The position numbers were made by a program, and so were the translations under genes. This document shows positions 63,581-64,000 of a DNA stretch of 64,000 bases, one piece after another. The DNA is from Steromphala cineraria (taxonomy: Eukaryota > Mollusca > Gastropoda > Trochida > Trochidae), in assembly GCA_916613615.1 (NCBI GenBank), contig OU744721.1, forward strand, positions 81,721,060 to 81,785,059. The letters are read 5' to 3'. Position 1 is the first letter of the stretch; the number at the start of each line of letters is the position of its first letter. The notes beneath the pieces were generated by a model that saw only the letters and a program-made list of their open reading frames with translations, ran no database searches and was not told where the DNA came from.

Positions 63581-63718
63581 GACAAGAGTAATTCTATGGA
63601 TGAACAACTTCTTTATTTGACACTAGCGACGTTTCGGTATAGAACGGTATAAGAATCTATACCGAAACGTCGCTAGTGTCAAATAAAGAAGTTTTTCATC
63701 CATAGAATTAGTCTTGTC
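63581..63718. repeat. Near-perfect 63-bp-arm hairpin
   Basis: The arms 63581-63643 and 63656-63718 are inverted complements with only a few mismatches around a 12-bp loop. Each arm carries the 30-nt motif also found singly at 12915-12944 and 27368-27397 (63606-63635 on minus, 63664-63693 on plus). Such a head-to-head arrangement could be two 3' ends of one retroelement family or a palindromic insertion. A transcript across it would fold into a long hairpin. Confidence 0.92.
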
Positions 63719-64000
63719 TTCCTTATGTCATTTATATAGTGGTCAAGTTACGTCGAAATCTCGAAGTGGAAACGGTAAGCAAGGGACTCGACCCAAAACG
63801 TGCACTTAGTTCGTAGAAGATAATATCCGATGCTGAGCGGTTATGGCAAATACACGTGTGTGGCCGTAGTCCGAACAGAGTTTATTGCCATAACGCAAGG
63901 CAACCAGGCTAATATTTGGCCTACACTCACTCGGAAAACACCAACAATGTTTTCAAACTAATAAAGTTACATTCAATCAATATGTTATAACATTTTATTG
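63719..64000. other. Window end, no gene seen
   Basis: AT-rich sequence without recognisable features up to the window edge. Confidence 0.4.

Overview
This window is nuclear DNA of an animal, most likely an aquatic invertebrate bilaterian; I cannot fix the phylum. The evidence is one multi-exon gene with GT-AG introns (one of about 12 kb), degraded CR1-like and L1/Tx1-like non-LTR retrotransposons, Tc1-type DNA transposons, TTAA-flanked MITEs, long tetranucleotide arrays and AT-rich DNA broken by CpG-rich islands. There are no bacterial-style operons, and nearly all short open frames are noise or repeat translations.

The one host gene I can support lies on the minus strand between about 39.6 kb and 22.87 kb. 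Six exons join with matching phases (0, 2, 1, 2, 0) into a predicted protein of about 920 residues. It has an N-terminal SAND domain (KDWK motif, then CDCEGC), a long low-complexity middle with basic nuclear-localisation clusters and an ALDLS motif, and a C-terminal SAM domain of the SAMD7/SAMD11 type. I call it a SAMD11 orthologue, a nuclear regulator linked in vertebrates to Polycomb-type repression and photoreceptor identity. Its 5' end sits in a CpG-rich island with GC boxes. Intron 1 (27076-39027) holds several CpG-rich, homeodomain-motif-rich islands that look like regulatory DNA.

Layout: 1-1.1 kb, a 21-bp minisatellite with a 210-bp higher-order period. 3.3-4.3 kb, a decayed CR1-like reverse transcriptase (minus). 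6.8, 9.5 and 49.0 kb, three copies of one 364-365 bp MITE. 8.4 kb and 19.6-20.45 kb, two broken Tc1-type transposases. 14.4 kb, a (TATC)n array. 17.5-18.7 kb, a 5'-truncated non-LTR element (minus). 22.9-39.6 kb, SAMD11. 35.5-37.0 kb, inside intron 1, a retrotransposon 3' end running into a compound (TATG)n array. 42.1-45.5 kb, a CR1-like element split by a nested L1/Tx1-like insertion with a 22-bp target duplication. 45.5-64 kb, gene-poor DNA with candidate regulatory islands, a dispersed repeat (54.5 and 63.0 kb), a G-poor pyrimidine-skewed tract and a near-perfect 63-bp-arm hairpin.

The items most worth a second look are a 30-nt motif shared by three loci, one of them the hairpin, which resembles the 3' end of Penelope-like/hammerhead elements; a 53-bp-arm fold-back in SAMD11 intron 1; the homeodomain-site cluster in the same intron; and retrotransposon tails that grade into long simple repeats. 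I found no RNA gene and no CRISPR array.
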